From assembly GCA_009731375.1 (NCBI GenBank), contig BJOX01000372.1, forward strand, positions 46,583-110,582: DNA of 64,000 nucleotides. Direction: 5' to 3'. Both the position numbers and the translations under genes were made by a program. Positions within the stretch are counted from its first letter, which is position 1. The number at the start of each line of letters is the position of its first letter. Shown here piece after piece: positions 1 through 64,000 of this stretch. The DNA is from Paulinella micropora (Eukaryota; Cercozoa; Imbricatea; Euglyphida). Below the pieces are notes generated by a model, which saw only the letters and a list, made by a program, of their open reading frames with translations, was not told where the DNA came from and searched no databases.

Positions 1-767
1 ATAGATAGATAGAAGATATCAGATAGATGGATAGATGGATAGATGGATAGATAGATAGATAGATAGATAGATAGACAAGCATGGACAGGCAATAGATGGA
101 AAGAAAGGCAGTAGTGAGGCAATATATGGTAAATGAAGGCAGTAGTGAGGCAATAGATGGGCAATGAAGGCAGTAGTGAGGCAATAGATGGGAAAGAAAG
201 GCAGTAGTGAGGCAAGAGATGGGAAAGAAAGGCAGTAGTGAGGCAATGAATGGGAAAGAATGGCAGTAGTGAGGCAATAGATGGGAAAGAAAGGCAGTAG
301 TGAGGCAATAGATGCGAAAGAAAGGCAGTAGTGAGGCAATAGATGGGAAAGAAAGGCAGTAGTGAGGCAATAGATGGGCAATGAAGGCAGTGGTGAGGCA
401 ATAGATGGGAAAGAAAGGCAGTAGAGAGGCAATAGATGGGAAAGAAAGGCAGTAGTGAGGCAATAGATGGGAAAGAAAGGCAGTAGTGAGGCAATAGATG
501 GGAAAGAAAGGCAGTAGTGAGGCAATAGATGGGAAAGAAAGGCAGTATTAAGGCAAGAGATGGGAAGGAAGGCAGTAGTTAGATAATGGATGGGAAAGAA
601 AGGCAGTAGTGAGGCAATAGATGGGAAAGAAAGGCAGTAGTGAGGCAATAGATGGGAAATGAAGGCAGTAGTGAGGAAATTGATGAAAGAAAGGCAGTAG
701 TGAAGCAATGGATGGGAAAGAAAGGCAGTAGTGAGGCAATAGATGGGAAATGAATACAATAGTAGTG
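1..767. repeat. GATA array and 31-bp minisatellite
   Basis: Positions 1-75 are GATA/GATG repeats. From about 95 to 765 a ~31-bp unit built on GGCAGTAGTGAGGCAATAGA and TGGGAAAGAAA is repeated about 20 times with point variants and a few short units. The same family recurs at 52100-52560 and 54240-54560. The long open frames here (LLPHYCLSF repeats) are repeat artefacts. Confidence 0.9.
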
Positions 768-800
768 AGGCCCTGTCGTTGCTGCAAGTATGTATGTATG

Positions 801-832
<32 letters not shown>

Positions 833-881
833 GACTTTGTCGTTGCTGCCAGTGAAAAGGCGATGGCCGTCAGCGGAACAC

Positions 882-949
<68 letters not shown>

Positions 950-1134
950 CTTCTTCCTTATCCTCCCACTCTCCATTCCTAGATTGCCTTTTTCTTCAAC
1001 GTCCTTCCTCCTCTTCTTTTTCCAGAACACAGTCTACCCGTGATTCCCATCCCGGACACATGCACAGTACACAAATTATTGTTTGATGTGAAACTGCGTT
1101 CCTTTGCAAGGACTACATTCCTTTGCGACATCTC

Positions 1135-1198
<64 letters not shown>

Positions 1199-1290
1199 GT
1201 CTGTCTATCTATCTATCTGTCTGTCTGTCTGTCTGTCTGTAGGTGTCGTGTGTGGTGTGTATGTATGTATGTATGTATGTATGTAAAGAC
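768..1290. repeat. Exon-46 end copies, TATG/TATC arrays and inverted G1 element
   Basis: Holds two copies of the exon-46 end (768-779, 836-881), a TATG array, a TATC array, G1 in inverted orientation (945-1134), and an inverted copy of the exon-46 start (1239-1260). Together with 1291-1503 this forms a long palindrome. Confidence 0.8.
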
Positions 1291-63791
<62,501 letters not shown>

Positions 63792-63842
63792 CTGTCAAAT
63801 AGTAGAAGGCAGACAGACAAGCAGACAGACAGATACACATAC

Positions 63843-63889
<47 letters not shown>

Positions 63890-63943
63890 GAGTGAGAGAG
63901 AGAGAGAGAGAGACGCGCGCACACACGCACACACATACACACA

Positions 63944-63985
<42 letters not shown>

Positions 63986-64000
63986 AGGTCGGGGGCCACA
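63792..64000. repeat. GACA and GA arrays with exon-1 end copy
   Basis: Ends at the window edge in a copy of the exon-1 end and donor (ACCAGGTC on +). Confidence 0.8.

Noticed and set aside
19-759. Long open frames reading [34 protein letters not shown] or NNNN throughout the window
   Set aside because: They are translations of GATA, TACA, TATGTA, TTA and similar arrays, open in several frames at once, with no motif.

Overview
Eukaryotic nuclear DNA, very probably from a microbial eukaryote. It is dominated by simple repeats: GATA, TACA, TATGTA, TATAGA, TTA, GA, CA, AACT and CAA arrays fill most of the 64 kb. Gaps of N lie at 2063-2141, 26979-27210, 32281-32481, 48589-49326, 50166-50239 and 58371-58826, with several 10-N gaps. 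The species cannot be named from the sequence. Spliceosomal introns, a tRNA-derived SINE, hairpin MITEs and a Ty1/copia fragment establish a eukaryote. The NACHT plus pentapeptide plus WD40 architecture is more typical of protists, algae and bacteria than of animals.

Main result: nearly all protein-like islands lie on the minus strand and join into one giant split gene covering the whole window. I place 46 candidate exons of about 20-205 bp, roughly 2.8 kb of coding sequence, or 4-5 % of the span. From high to low coordinates the protein reads: N-terminal helical part (63.8-62.6 kb); NACHT NTPase with Walker A split over two exons (60.6/60.25 kb), beta-2 strand (56.4 kb), Walker B (53.4 kb), sensor strand (51.8 kb) and winged-helix/helical part (46.7-37.2 kb); a helical linker (35.3-32.6 kb); pentapeptide repeats (32.2-29.75 kb); then a WD40 propeller with one atypical blade and six recognisable ones (27.7-1.3 kb). 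Exons 23-46 (35.3 to 1.3 kb) join in compatible phase at all 23 junctions, the pentapeptide register runs unbroken through two introns, and each WD40 blade is completed by the next island. The gene appears to continue past both window ends.

The introns consist largely of microsatellite. Around many exons lie extra partial copies of the exon boundary (intron end plus the first exon bases, or the last exon bases plus donor), each separated by more microsatellite. Boundaries of about 20 exons have such 'stutter' copies; exon 43 has sixteen.

Mobile DNA sits in the introns: 18 copies of a 213-bp hairpin MITE (F1), three other hairpin families (F2-F4), a tRNA-like SINE and other elements ending in (TTA)n, three families that sit inside GATA arrays (G1-G3), and a degenerate copia reverse transcriptase. 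All exon calls are by eye; transcript data would be decisive.
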